The translations under genes were made by a program, and so were the position numbers. Under the pieces are notes generated by a model. It had not been told where the DNA came from. It saw nothing but the letters and a program-made list of their open reading frames with translations, and made no database searches. A stretch of 64,000 bases of DNA, taken from NCBI GenBank assembly GCA_016716765.1, contig JADJVA010000006.1, positions 186,001 through 250,000 of the forward strand, in the 5' to 3' direction. Source of the DNA: Bdellovibrionales bacterium (GTDB taxonomy: Bacteria; Bdellovibrionota; Bdellovibrionia; Bdellovibrionales; UBA1609). Below, piece after piece: positions 8,538 to 17,731 of the stretch (positions are counted from its first letter, which is position 1; each line of letters opens with the position of its first letter).

Positions 8538-9533
8538 ATGTTAACCTATTACATTGACCAAGTGGTGAACATGGTGGTCACCATCGCAACAGAGATTCTC
8601 ATGCCAACGATGGTGTGTGTCTTCCTTGTCGCAATTGTGTTGAGACTTCTGATTTTCTACACGGTGAAGCGAGAGGAGTGGTTTGCAAAAGAGTTCGATC
8701 GGCGCGTTGATAATTATTTAGAAGAAGCAAAGAAAAAGGATTTTGAGTCCTTCTTTATCGCTTGTAAGCGCCTCTTAGAGAAAACATATTATGAAATCTT
8801 CGAGGTGAGAGCCCTTCTCAAAAGACGAAAGCCAGATTCAGTTATGCATTGGAGCGACAGAGTCTTTTTGATTAAACAAGGGACGGCTTGGATGGTGAAG
8901 GACTTATTAAAGCACTTGCGGCATTTGCGATTTCATCTCGATAGCCGTCCGAAGTTGCTGCAAATATCAAAAATAAGCTTTCAAAGAAATCCTTGTTTTA
9001 GCAAAGTTTTCGGTTTGCTTCCTGCATCTGCCTTTTCTGATATTTTAAATATTCTTCCCAGTATGTTTATCGTAGGAGGAATCTTTGGAACATTTGTCGG
9101 GATAATGAAGGCCTTGCCTGAATTGGGAGGAATGGATCTCAATGACGTTCAAGGAAGCAAAACCGTGATGGATCAGTTTCTGATGAGCGTTGCCTTTTCC
9201 ATGAAAACATCGGCCGTTGGAATTATGCTTTCTGTCACTTCTGGATTTGTCAATGCGCTCTTCTCTCCAGAAAAGGTCTTTGTTGAGACAGTTGATCGCA
9301 TGGAGAGTTCGTTAGATAAGTTGTGGCATATCAGCAACAACAATGATCTACCACATGAAATTCCAGCATTTGATGAACACCGAGATCCATTAGATGCCTT
9401 GGCGGAACAAGCAGTGAATTTGGAGTTTAGTAAAGCGGAGCGACGTGGTGGCGGTGGAGGAAGTAATAAGGATAGCGACAGAGGTCATGGAAAATCATCG
9501 ACAGAGACGTCGGAGGTCAAACGTACCGGATAG
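8538..9533 (+). CDS. MotA/TolQ/ExbB-like proton channel family protein
   Basis: A 331-residue inner-membrane protein with an N-terminal membrane segment (about residues 12-42), a cytoplasmic middle domain, and the MotA/ExbB channel core near residues 170-245: LPSMFIVGGIFGTFVGIMKA, then MKTSAVGIMLSVTSG. These two segments match the family's G-x-x-G-T-V-x-G-I and A-T-S-x-x-G signatures. The C-terminal 60 residues are a hydrophilic, Gly-rich tail. A good ribosome binding site (GTGAGGAG) precedes the ATG. With the upstream MotB-like partner it should conduct protons and drive movement or rotation of the periplasmic arm. ZorA-type proteins have a longer cytoplasmic tail, so this is not plainly a Zorya system. 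Confidence 0.85.
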   Translation: MLTYYIDQVVNMVVTIATEILMPTMVCVFLVAIVLRLLIFYTVKREEWFAKEFDRRVDNYLEEAKKKDFESFFIACKRLLEKTYYEIFEVRALLKRRKPDSVMHWSDRVFLIKQGTAWMVKDLLKHLRHLRFHLDSRPKLLQISKISFQRNPCFSKVFGLLPASAFSDILNILPSMFIVGGIFGTFVGIMKALPELGGMDLNDVQGSKTVMDQFLMSVAFSMKTSAVGIMLSVTSGFVNALFSPEKVFVETVDRMESSLDKLWHISNNNDLPHEIPAFDEHRDPLDALAEQAVNLEFSKAERRGGGGGSNKDSDRGHGKSSTETSEVKRTG

Positions 9534-9553
9534 AGAGGATCAGCTAAGAGAAT

Positions 9554-12500
9554 ATGTCAAAGGACACAGCTGTTTTTATTATTGAGGAGCTTCTGACAAG
9601 AGGCTCCAAATTTCATTATCTGGACGAGGAAAGCTTCTCCATCGGACGATCTGGAGAAGCTGGTCTTCAGATTGAGGAGAACGGCGTTAGTCGCGTCCAT
9701 GTTGTCGTTTGGGTTACCAATAATCAGATGTTTATCGAAGATCAAAATTCAAAAAATGGTACTCGTGTCAATGAACAAGCGATTTACCCATCGAGTCCAG
9801 TGCCCCTGCAGCATGGCGATATCATTCAGCTGGGCAATTACAAACTCATTAAGATTAGTTTAGGTCCTGGAGCTATCAAAGGCAGTGAGGCGGAGCCGAA
9901 AGGCGATCTTGAGTTCAAAGGTCAAAGTGAAGGGGCGTACGAGGACCCTTTGAACAAGATCACGGTGGACGAGGACATAGATCCGGAAAAAACGGATGTT
10001 TCTCAAGCGAACTATATGATGGAGGAGGAGTCTGTCGAACGACCTCCCTACTACGCCAAAATGGATCAATCGAGCGATTCTCGCCTCGGCGACAAAGGAG
10101 AGGGCGATCGGCAAGACAGCGTAGAAAATAGGAGAGAATTTCGCGCGGAAGAAGGTGAATATCGTCCTCCATTGCCTCCTAAGGGTGTAGAAAAGCCCTC
10201 AATTCAGTTTCACGAGGCCCAAAAAGTTCTTGGAGAGGCGAGCCTGATCCGAGATGAGGCACAGAAGAATTCCTCTGAGCTGCTCCGTGAAGCCAAGGAG
10301 GTGGCCGAAAAGCTAAAGCGTGAGGCCGAGCAGTCCGCAAAGGCGATAACTGAAAATGCGAAGCTAAGTGCCAAGGAGATCATTGAAAAAGCCGATTCAG
10401 AGGCAAAGGATGTAACGAGCCGATCCGAAATGGCTGTGGACTACGCCCGCCGCGAACTCGAAGAATTTGTTGAAAAAACAGAAAAGGCAAGAGTTTCTCT
10501 GAACGATTTGAATCACGAGATTCTAGGGCAGGAGAGTCGAAAGCAGGAGCTGATCGAAATTCTGTCCCATTTAGGCGAGGAAAGAATTCAGGCTGAAAAT
10601 GATCTAAAGGCGGAAAAGAAGAGGCTTGAGAAAGAGGTTGAGCAAGTTGATAGAGCTTTGCAGGAACTTAGATCTGAGGTGGCTGATAAGGAGGAGAAGC
10701 TCCGCGACTTGATGCTCGAGTGCGAAAGGGTTCGGAGATCGGCAGAAAAGGCCCTCGAGGAAGAAAAAAGATCCGTTCAAGCACAGTTGAACTCTGGGAC
10801 GCTCACTGTGGAGGCGGAACGACGTTGTTTGAGAGCAGAAGAAAGTTTCAATTTCTTGACGACGGAAACAAAGAAATTAGAGAGTGGAATTCTGAGTCTT
10901 CGATCGGAAAGGGACTTGCAGATTGAAGAAATCCGAAAAGACCGCGCCGAGGCTGACGAGCATATAAAAATTCTTCGAGCTGCGACGGTAGAGGAAATTG
11001 AGGCATTTAAGAGTCTGATCGAGGATGAAGCCTTCAAGCTAATGGATGAGGCCGAAGCAGAAGTGACAAAGATTGCTGATCAGCTGGGCAGAGCCTTGGA
11101 GGGAAAACGTGAGGTTTTGCGAATCGAAAAGGAAGAATTTGAGAAGAAGAGGCTTGAACTAGAATTGGAATCCAGTTCCAAAGCCAAAGAAGTGATGGCC
11201 GAGGCGCAAAGGCAGGCAGAAGTTGTATTGAAGAATGCTGAAAAGTGGGCAGATGATAATTTTAATAATTCTCGTCGAAAAGCGGAGGAAGAGCTGGAAC
11301 GCATTCGAATTGAAAAGAGAGCTCTGGTGGAAAAGGCCGAGGAGGACCTATTAAAGGCACAGCGGGAATCACGAAGCCTGTTGGATGAGAGTCAGATGAA
11401 AGCTGAGAGCACTCTGCGTTCGGCCAAAGATCAAGCGCAGGCAGAGAGAACCAAGGCTGCGGCTTTGGCCGAAAATGAATTGGGCACAGCCAGAGAAAAG
11501 GCTCGGGAGCTATTGGAATCTGCAGAAGCTCAAGTCGTGCGGCGCCAGAGAGAGGCTCAGGAAATATTGAGTGAATCTCAAGCCAAGTCTCAGGAGCAAT
11601 TGGAGAAGGCCAAAATGACAGCGGAGGAACTCGCTGTCTTTTCTCGACGTGAGGCAGATGGTTTGATGGAGGAGGCTCGAGAGAGAGCACGGCAGATAGT
11701 TGAGGAAACTCAGAGGAACCTAGATCAGGAAAGGACCACTTGGGAAGAGCGAAAGCGCAAGATTGCTGAGGAGGTCACCTCAATTCGTGAGGAGGCAGAA
11801 GCAAAAACAGTTGAAATGACAGCTTCTGCCCAGAGAAAATCAGAGACTTTGATTAAAAAGGCACAGGAAGAGTACGACTCCAAGATGAAAAAATTAGAAT
11901 CGGAGCGAAAAGCAGCTGAATTGGAGATGAAGCAGGAGAGGGAGAGGGTTGGAAAGGAAGCGGCCCAAGAGCGTGAACAACTCTTGGCGCAGGCAAAAAA
12001 TGAATACAGCGAACAGCGACGCAAAGACACCCTGGAATTAAGTGCCTTTAAAATGAAACAGGTAGATGAGGCAAAAGAAAGATTCAAGGAAGAAGAAAGA
12101 GAAAATCATTATCGCAGAAGAGAGGAAGCCTCTAACATAGCATCTGCTATTGATAAGGCTGTGTTACGAAGGATTCAAGATATTGCATCGAAAGACGTAG
12201 CTCCAGAAGTGCGAGATCAAATCTCAACAGAAATCCAGGACGTTGTTAAAAGAATACTCAATGATGAAGCTCTAAATGATCAGGAAGATTTGAAAAAAAT
12301 CATGTTTTTTGCATCAAAATCAGGCTGGAAGGCAAGACGCTTTTGGCGTCGCATGGGCTACGCGGGGGCAGTCGCTGCATCGCTTATCATTTTCTTCACG
12401 ATTTTGCCTCTTGTATTTCCTGAGTGGAGTTCCAAGGTAATGGATTTGGCGTCCTCCGATAAATCCTCTCAGGAACGTTATGTCGATGAAATTAGAAAAC

Positions 12501-13159
12501 AGCGTGAAAGTCGCCCTCGCTATGAACCGCCCCAAACGGATGAATACAAAAATTCCTATGTCGAAAATGTTCTTTATACGCGAGATTTTGTTAAAATCAA
12601 AACTGACAAGGGATTTCAGGAACGCTGGATTGCTGACTTAAATAAATTTTTTCTAGATAAATTGCGATTGAGCGAGAGCGTGATTGTGAACTTTATATCG
12701 CGCGAAAATACTTTGCTAAAGGATCTGCAAATGGTTCAGCAGTCCCTCCAGCCAGCAACTGCGGAAGAAGGGATAAAGCGCATGAACGATATTGAAGCCA
12801 TCGCGATTGAGGATATGAAGAAGATCTTGGGTGGAAATCTCAAGATAAAAAAATATAAAGAATTTGCAGCGAGCTACTATGTTTCTCATCAGGGCAAACA
12901 GGGATCGCCTCAAGATGAAGGAGTGTCGAGTCAGAAGGGCGCTTCTCAAGGTGCGAGAAAGGGTCCTGGCGATGGAAGTGAAAAGAGCGAGCAGGGCGTC
13001 ACATCTTCGTCTAATAGTGAACAGAGGGATTTGTCTTCTTCTGAGGCAGAACAGGATTCAGTTGTCAAAAAGCCCAAGTCAAAAAAGCGAAAATTGGAAG
13101 AAACGATCCTGGACACCGAAGTGGATCAACTGGATCAGATGGAACAGGAAATTCAATAA
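9554..13159 (+). CDS. FHA-domain giant coiled-coil membrane protein
   Basis: A 1201-residue protein. Residues 25-100 are an FHA domain (IGRSGEAGLQI, SRVHV, NSKNGTRVNE, with the conserved G31-R32, S46, H49, N68-G69), which binds phosphothreonine peptides. Residues about 120-215 are acidic and proline-containing linker. Residues about 220-900 are Ala/Glu/Lys/Arg-rich coiled coil with many short AE-type repeats. A membrane segment follows at about 936-956 (GAVAASLIIFFTILPLVFP), and the last 240 residues, probably periplasmic, end in a low-complexity Ser/Lys/Gln-rich tail. It starts 20 bases after the MotA-like gene. I know no characterised protein with this layout. It may anchor or regulate the MotAB-like complex in response to Ser/Thr phosphorylation; this is inference. 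Confidence 0.8.
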   Translation: MSKDTAVFIIEELLTRGSKFHYLDEESFSIGRSGEAGLQIEENGVSRVHVVVWVTNNQMFIEDQNSKNGTRVNEQAIYPSSPVPLQHGDIIQLGNYKLIKISLGPGAIKGSEAEPKGDLEFKGQSEGAYEDPLNKITVDEDIDPEKTDVSQANYMMEEESVERPPYYAKMDQSSDSRLGDKGEGDRQDSVENRREFRAEEGEYRPPLPPKGVEKPSIQFHEAQKVLGEASLIRDEAQKNSSELLREAKEVAEKLKREAEQSAKAITENAKLSAKEIIEKADSEAKDVTSRSEMAVDYARRELEEFVEKTEKARVSLNDLNHEILGQESRKQELIEILSHLGEERIQAENDLKAEKKRLEKEVEQVDRALQELRSEVADKEEKLRDLMLECERVRRSAEKALEEEKRSVQAQLNSGTLTVEAERRCLRAEESFNFLTTETKKLESGILSLRSERDLQIEEIRKDRAEADEHIKILRAATVEEIEAFKSLIEDEAFKLMDEAEAEVTKIADQLGRALEGKREVLRIEKEEFEKKRLELELESSSKAKEVMAEAQRQAEVVLKNAEKWADDNFNNSRRKAEEELERIRIEKRALVEKAEEDLLKAQRESRSLLDESQMKAESTLRSAKDQAQAERTKAAALAENELGTAREKARELLESAEAQVVRRQREAQEILSESQAKSQEQLEKAKMTAEELAVFSRREADGLMEEARERARQIVEETQRNLDQERTTWEERKRKIAEEVTSIREEAEAKTVEMTASAQRKSETLIKKAQEEYDSKMKKLESERKAAELEMKQERERVGKEAAQEREQLLAQAKNEYSEQRRKDTLELSAFKMKQVDEAKERFKEEERENHYRRREEASNIASAIDKAVLRRIQDIASKDVAPEVRDQISTEIQDVVKRILNDEALNDQEDLKKIMFFASKSGWKARRFWRRMGYAGAVAASLIIFFTILPLVFPEWSSKVMDLASSDKSSQERYVDEIRKQRESRPRYEPPQTDEYKNSYVENVLYTRDFVKIKTDKGFQERWIADLNKFFLDKLRLSESVIVNFISRENTLLKDLQMVQQSLQPATAEEGIKRMNDIEAIAIEDMKKILGGNLKIKKYKEFAASYYVSHQGKQGSPQDEGVSSQKGASQGARKGPGDGSEKSEQGVTSSSNSEQRDLSSSEAEQDSVVKKPKSKKRKLEETILDTEVDQLDQMEQEIQ

Positions 13160-13185
13160 ATTATCTGTCATTTTATTAACTCGGT

Positions 13186-13214
13186 TTGGCTAAACACCGA
13201 TATGAACCTATGAT
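13186..13214 (+). promoter_or_regulatory. likely sigma-70-type promoter for moxR operon
   Basis: TTGGCT (13186-13191), a 17-base spacer and TATGAT (13209-13214) lie 31 bases upstream of the GTG start of moxR. This suggests that moxR-DUF58-tgpA can be transcribed separately from the MotAB-like genes. Confidence 0.55.
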
Positions 13215-13245
13215 GTCAATTTGAATTCAAAGTGGGAAGATCCAA

Positions 13246-14196
13246 GTGACGGCGGCAAAGCAACTTGAAATTTCTCAGTATCATTTGTCTGTTATTCAGC
13301 TTTTGGATAAAGCTGATCAGGTGATACTAGGTAAAAGGCCTCAGATTAAGTTGGCCCTTTGTTGTCTTTTGGCACGCGGCCATTTGCTTATTGAAGATAT
13401 ACCGGGTGTTGGCAAAACGACTTTGGTTCGTCTGCTTGGAAAAAGTTTAGGATTAAATTCCACTCGAATTCAATTCACGAACGATCTTTTGCCATCTGAC
13501 ATTATTGGAACGACAGTGTTTGATTCTGAAAAGAGGCTATTTCATTTTCATCGCGGCCCAATTTTTGGTGAGATGGTAATTGCAGATGAATTGAATCGGG
13601 CGACACCGAAAACACAAAGCGCCTGCCTCCAAGCCATGGAAGAACGGAGGGTTACCGTTGACGGAGTAACTCATGAGCTCCCGATTCCGTTTTTTGTGGT
13701 TGCCACTCAGAATCCCATGAATCAAGCCGGTACCTATCCATTGCCAGAATCCCAATTGGATCGCTTTTTGATGAGAATTGAGATCGGCTACCCTCATGCT
13801 ATCGCCGAAAAGGCTCTTTTAAAGGGTGAGAGAAGAGAGAAGTTGATTGATGAATTGGAACCTTCTCTTTTTCCTCAGGATTTAGTTGAACTACAAAAGA
13901 TTGTCGCAGGGATTTACTGTTCAGATCCCATTATTGACTACATTCATCGAATTCTCGAATACACTCGCAACCAGGCGACGGATCAGTGGGGGTTGTCTCC
14001 GCGTGCAGGACTTGCGCTCCTTAGTGCATCAAAGGCCTGGGCCTTTATTGAAGGTCGTAACATAGTGGTTCCTGAAGACGTTCAAGCCGTTGGAGTTGGT
14101 GTCATTTCTCACCGACTCAATGGGGGAGACAATCTTCAGAACGGAATTGCAAACCAGAAAGCCAAGGAAGTCCTGCAAGCTGTTAGGGTGGACTAG
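13246..14196 (+). CDS. MoxR-family AAA+ ATPase
   Basis: A 316-residue AAA+ protein of normal MoxR length. Walker A is EDIPGVGKTTLVR, Walker B is MVIADELNRATPKTQ, sensor 1 is VATQNP, and the C-terminal lid contains the family's SPRAGLALL. MoxR proteins act as chaperones for assembly or activation of partner complexes and are typically encoded next to DUF58 and VWA or transglutaminase proteins, as here. The start is GTG at 13246 with GGGAAG upstream. The stop codon abuts the ATG of the next gene, which suggests translational coupling. Confidence 0.95.
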   Translation: MTAAKQLEISQYHLSVIQLLDKADQVILGKRPQIKLALCCLLARGHLLIEDIPGVGKTTLVRLLGKSLGLNSTRIQFTNDLLPSDIIGTTVFDSEKRLFHFHRGPIFGEMVIADELNRATPKTQSACLQAMEERRVTVDGVTHELPIPFFVVATQNPMNQAGTYPLPESQLDRFLMRIEIGYPHAIAEKALLKGERREKLIDELEPSLFPQDLVELQKIVAGIYCSDPIIDYIHRILEYTRNQATDQWGLSPRAGLALLSASKAWAFIEGRNIVVPEDVQAVGVGVISHRLNGGDNLQNGIANQKAKEVLQAVRVD

Positions 14197-15135
14197 ATGG
14201 AAAAATGGGCTCGGCATTTTCCTGGAATGAAATTCGGAAAGGTTTATATTTTCCCGACAGGAATGGGCTTTGTATTTTTGGTTGGAACGGCTCTTGTGAT
14301 CATCACCGGAGCAACTTATAACAACAATTTGGTCTTTCTATTGGGCTTTTTTCTCTTTTCCATTTTCATTATCAGTATGGTGGAAACTCACAATAATTTG
14401 AGGGGTATTAATGTAGAATCGGCTATGATACCCGATCAATTTGCCGGCTCACCCCTTTCAATCCCTCTGCGGTTTGTGAATCAGGGGAGCTCTGTTCGCC
14501 AGATGCTTGAATTCTATGCCTCTCATTCGAAGAATTATTTTGGCCATCGCAGCTTGATTGAGGAGTTAGGAGGTCGGGCAGTGGTCCTTCATCCCTTGGT
14601 TTGTGGCGCTGGCACCCGTGGGGTCTGGCCGGTTCCGCAGGTTGTCTTGACGACCGTCTTTCCTTTGGGATTATTTCGCGCTTGGACAGTTCTGAATCCT
14701 GGAGGGGAAGTCATTCTCTATCCCAGTCCAATTGGTAGTTTGCCACTCAGCTATGCTATAAAGGAGAATGATACCTCCAGCGTGAATAAGAACCTTGGAC
14801 ATCAGCGCGGTGATGATTTCAGGGAACACAGAAAATATGTCCTTGGGGATAGTTTTCGGCGTGTCGATTGGAAAATATTTGCCCGTCGAGACCGATTGAT
14901 GGTTAAGGAATTTGAGGGCACTACGGATAGAAAAATATCAGTGAGATTTAGTGACGTCTTGGCTCGTGACTCTGAGCTGGTTTTGAATCAATTGTCTCGA
15001 TGGCTTGAATTGGCAAAGGAAACAAACGCGCCTTTTGAACTGGTCATGCCAGGGGGAAGAATTCCATTTGGAGTCGGTCCTCAACATTACCAGAAGTGTC
15101 AGAGAGAGCTGGCGCGTTTTAACAGGGCCGCATGA
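14197..15135 (+). CDS. DUF58 family membrane protein
   Basis: A 312-residue protein with two N-terminal membrane segments (about residues 20-70) and the DUF58 signature in the C-terminal half: RGDDFREHRKYVLGDSFRRV followed by DWKIFARRDRLMVKEFEG. Families of this kind are regular partners of MoxR ATPases; their biochemical role is poorly known. It begins immediately after the moxR stop and ends six bases before the transglutaminase gene. The junction carries a tandem 10-base repeat (CATGAATTAT twice, 15131-15150), which places two ATG codons in a row. Confidence 0.92.
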   Translation: MEKWARHFPGMKFGKVYIFPTGMGFVFLVGTALVIITGATYNNNLVFLLGFFLFSIFIISMVETHNNLRGINVESAMIPDQFAGSPLSIPLRFVNQGSSVRQMLEFYASHSKNYFGHRSLIEELGGRAVVLHPLVCGAGTRGVWPVPQVVLTTVFPLGLFRAWTVLNPGGEVILYPSPIGSLPLSYAIKENDTSSVNKNLGHQRGDDFREHRKYVLGDSFRRVDWKIFARRDRLMVKEFEGTTDRKISVRFSDVLARDSELVLNQLSRWLELAKETNAPFELVMPGGRIPFGVGPQHYQKCQRELARFNRAA

Positions 15136-15141
15136 ATTATC

Positions 15142-17196
15142 ATGAATTATGATGATAAAAAGCGAAATCTCATTTATTTCCTTGTGGGAATCAATATCCT
15201 CCCTCACGCATTGACAGTTCCCACTTGGGTTATAGGGGTGTCAGCTGTTTTTCTTCTATGGGGTCTTTCCCATTACTACCGTTCATGGCCGCTTCCTCGG
15301 TCAGGATTTCTAAAGGCCATGGTTGCACTTGGGGGAGCTGGAATATTTTTCCAGTATGGAACAGTCATGGGACAAGAGCCGGCAACAGCTCTTTTGGTTC
15401 TGATGGTTTCGGCCAAACTATTGGAGCTAAGGAAGTTCCGAGACGCTGTGGTCGTCATTTTACTTTGCTATTTGATATTGATGGCGAAGTTAATTGAATC
15501 ACAATCAATGGAAATGACACTGTTCATGGTCTTTGATGTTCTACTCATAACGGCAGTTCTAGCCACCCTTTATTCGTCCTCAACTCAGGGAAAAATTCGT
15601 TTCCTCATGCGTCGGTCTTTGATTTTTGCATTGCAATCGATGCCATTGGCATTTGTTCTTTTTGTTGTCTTTCCTCGATTTAGTCTAAATCTTTGGAGCC
15701 AGTCAAAGAAAGTAACAGGAGAAACCGGATTTTCTGATTCTTTGCGCCCGGGCCGAGTCGCTCATTTGGCAGAGTCCGATAAAGTGGCATTTCGGGTTTC
15801 ATTTCCGGAGAGGCAACCTGGCTCGGTGCGAGGTCTCTATTGGCGGGGATTGGTATTGACTCTCAGTCGCGGTTTGGATTGGGATAAAGGGACTTTTCAA
15901 AAAGGGATTCCCGTCTCGCCGAGAGCGCCTGAAGGGGGAGATGCGGAACGCAATGAAATCACACAGGACATATTTTTCGAACCCTCTCCTGATCCTTATT
16001 TATTTGCTTTGGATTGGCCAGCTTTCGTTGGTTTTTCAGGCGATCCAACTTCGCGTTTGGTTCGGACATCAGAAGGAAAGACTTTTGAATCAAAGATTAA
16101 CCTTAGCAGTCGGCTCTATTATCGTGTCTTTTTTGTGGTTGATAGTAGAAAAGTGAAATGGATATTTTTTGATCCAGAAATATATTTAAAGGTAGTTGGA
16201 GGGGTCAGTTCAAGGGTGGAGGATTTAGCCAAGGAATTTCTTGGGAATGGCAAACAGAGTTCAAGGGAGATTGTCGACAGAATTCTGAATTATTTCACTT
16301 CTAACAAGTTTAGATACACTCTAAAGCCTGGAGAAATGACGGATCTAGATGATTTTCTGTTTTCTAAAAGGGTGGGGTTTTGCGAACACTACGCCGGTGC
16401 GATGGCCAGTCTTTTGCGTTTGGCTAAGGTCCCCTCTCGAGTTGTTGTTGGTTTTCAGGGTGGAACACCCAGTCTGTTAAACGACTATTACTTCGTTAGA
16501 TATTTAGATGCGCACGCCTGGGTTGAGTTTTGGGATTCGGATAAGGAGACCTGGATGAGAGTAGATCCAGTTGAGGCGATTTCTCCCCAGCGCATCGCAA
16601 TGGGTGCTGCCGCCTATTCAGAAATGGTAAGGGAGGATGTCAGTGGTATTTTTAATACGCAAAACTTACCCAAGTGGCTAAGAGGAGGTCTTGGCGAGGT
16701 GGGTGAAAGGATTCACCTTATTTGGGATCAAACAGAGTCTTTGTGGGTCAATTTTCTCTTGCGTTATGACTGGTCATTTCAGAAGGATATTTTAAAGAAG
16801 TGGGGAGTGGAATCCTATGGCCGTTGGGTATTTGTTCTTGCAGCTGTGCTTCTCTCGGTGATGACGGTTGTATTTGCTCTATTTATTTTACGTGGCTCTC
16901 ATGATCACAACGAGCCTGATTTGGAACTTTACCGATTACTTTGTGACCGTCTTGCTCGAGCTGGATTGGTGCGAGAGAAAACCGAGGGCCCACTTGAGTT
17001 TTGGAGCAGGGCAAAAAACAAGTTTCCTCAAGCCAATTTGCTTCTCGATTCCATATTCGAACCCATTATTGAAAGTCGATATGGCAGATCTCGCCTTGAT
17101 CGAAAGAAATTAAGTGAACTGCGTTATTTAATTAAGAGACTGAGAATCCAAGGCCGCAGGGAAGAGGGACAAAAACCGAAGATGCTCAGTGAATAG
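15142..17196 (+). CDS. TgpA-like membrane transglutaminase
   Basis: A 684-residue protein: several N-terminal membrane segments (DUF3488 region, residues about 5-180), a periplasmic domain with a transglutaminase core near residues 400-480, a further membrane segment near 560-585, and a C-terminal cytoplasmic DUF4129-like tail. The catalytic triad is visible: Cys in RVGFCEHYAG, His in DAHAWVEFW, Asp in WMRVDPVEAI. TgpA proteins are periplasm-facing and have been linked to envelope functions. It completes the MoxR-DUF58-transglutaminase set and is probably the last gene of the operon; the next gene is convergent. Confidence 0.93.
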   Translation: MNYDDKKRNLIYFLVGINILPHALTVPTWVIGVSAVFLLWGLSHYYRSWPLPRSGFLKAMVALGGAGIFFQYGTVMGQEPATALLVLMVSAKLLELRKFRDAVVVILLCYLILMAKLIESQSMEMTLFMVFDVLLITAVLATLYSSSTQGKIRFLMRRSLIFALQSMPLAFVLFVVFPRFSLNLWSQSKKVTGETGFSDSLRPGRVAHLAESDKVAFRVSFPERQPGSVRGLYWRGLVLTLSRGLDWDKGTFQKGIPVSPRAPEGGDAERNEITQDIFFEPSPDPYLFALDWPAFVGFSGDPTSRLVRTSEGKTFESKINLSSRLYYRVFFVVDSRKVKWIFFDPEIYLKVVGGVSSRVEDLAKEFLGNGKQSSREIVDRILNYFTSNKFRYTLKPGEMTDLDDFLFSKRVGFCEHYAGAMASLLRLAKVPSRVVVGFQGGTPSLLNDYYFVRYLDAHAWVEFWDSDKETWMRVDPVEAISPQRIAMGAAAYSEMVREDVSGIFNTQNLPKWLRGGLGEVGERIHLIWDQTESLWVNFLLRYDWSFQKDILKKWGVESYGRWVFVLAAVLLSVMTVVFALFILRGSHDHNEPDLELYRLLCDRLARAGLVREKTEGPLEFWSRAKNKFPQANLLLDSIFEPIIESRYGRSRLDRKKLSELRYLIKRLRIQGRREEGQKPKMLSE

Positions 17197-17200
17197 ATGC

Positions 17201-17590
17201 TCAGTTAAGTTCACTCAATTGGTCGTTGAGGGTCCAAAGATCATAAAGCCATCCGAGACCGCAAAGAGAACCAGTTAAAAGCCAAATGATTCCTGTCACA
17301 AATTTTCCCATGTAAAAGCGATGAATCCCAAACACTCCCAAGAATACTAGTAATATCCATGCGACGTTATAGTCCAATGGACCTTCTTTGAAACGGCGAT
17401 CTGCTTGCCTGTTCATGCCAGGAATAAGAAAGAAATCCACAACCCAACCGATTCCAAGCAAACCAAAACTAAAGAAATAGACAGTCCCTGAGATGGGCTT
17501 CCCAAAATAAAAGCGGTGAGCTCCCATAAATCCAAAAATCCAAGTGAGATAGCCGATAAGGAGACTGTGCGATGATCTATTTGTATCCAT
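17201..17590 (-). CDS. double TM2-domain membrane protein
   Basis: A 129-residue protein with two successive TM2 units. The first contains GAHRFYFGK and GIGWVVDFF; the second GIHRFYMGK and GLGWLYDLWTLN. Each unit has two hydrophobic helices joined by a short turn with the conserved Gly-Trp-x-x-D motif. TM2 proteins usually carry one unit, so the tandem is an internal duplication. Function unknown. Start ATG at 17590 with AAGAGG seven bases upstream. Convergent with tgpA. Confidence 0.88.
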   Translation of the reverse strand: MDTNRSSHSLLIGYLTWIFGFMGAHRFYFGKPISGTVYFFSFGLLGIGWVVDFFLIPGMNRQADRRFKEGPLDYNVAWILLVFLGVFGIHRFYMGKFVTGIIWLLTGSLCGLGWLYDLWTLNDQLSELN

Positions 17591-17731
17591 GAAGCGCCTC
17601 TTGAGGTAAGGTTAGGTGAGGTTGCAAAAGAACTAACTGGATTCTGAGTCTCATTTGAATGAAGTCAAGCTGCCATTCGCCCTTCTCTGCAGCTTGGCCA
17701 TGACGGATGCATTTTATTGGAAGGAGTTGTA

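Noticed and set aside
6731..9533. Zorya anti-phage system (ZorAB)
   Set aside because: The MotA-like protein lacks the long ZorA tail, and no ZorC, ZorD or ZorE-type gene follows; the neighbours are FHA, MoxR, DUF58 and TgpA proteins.
6731..9533. Flagellar stator genes motA/motB
   Set aside because: The gene order is reversed, the MotB-like protein has a huge coiled-coil insert, and there are no flagellar neighbours.
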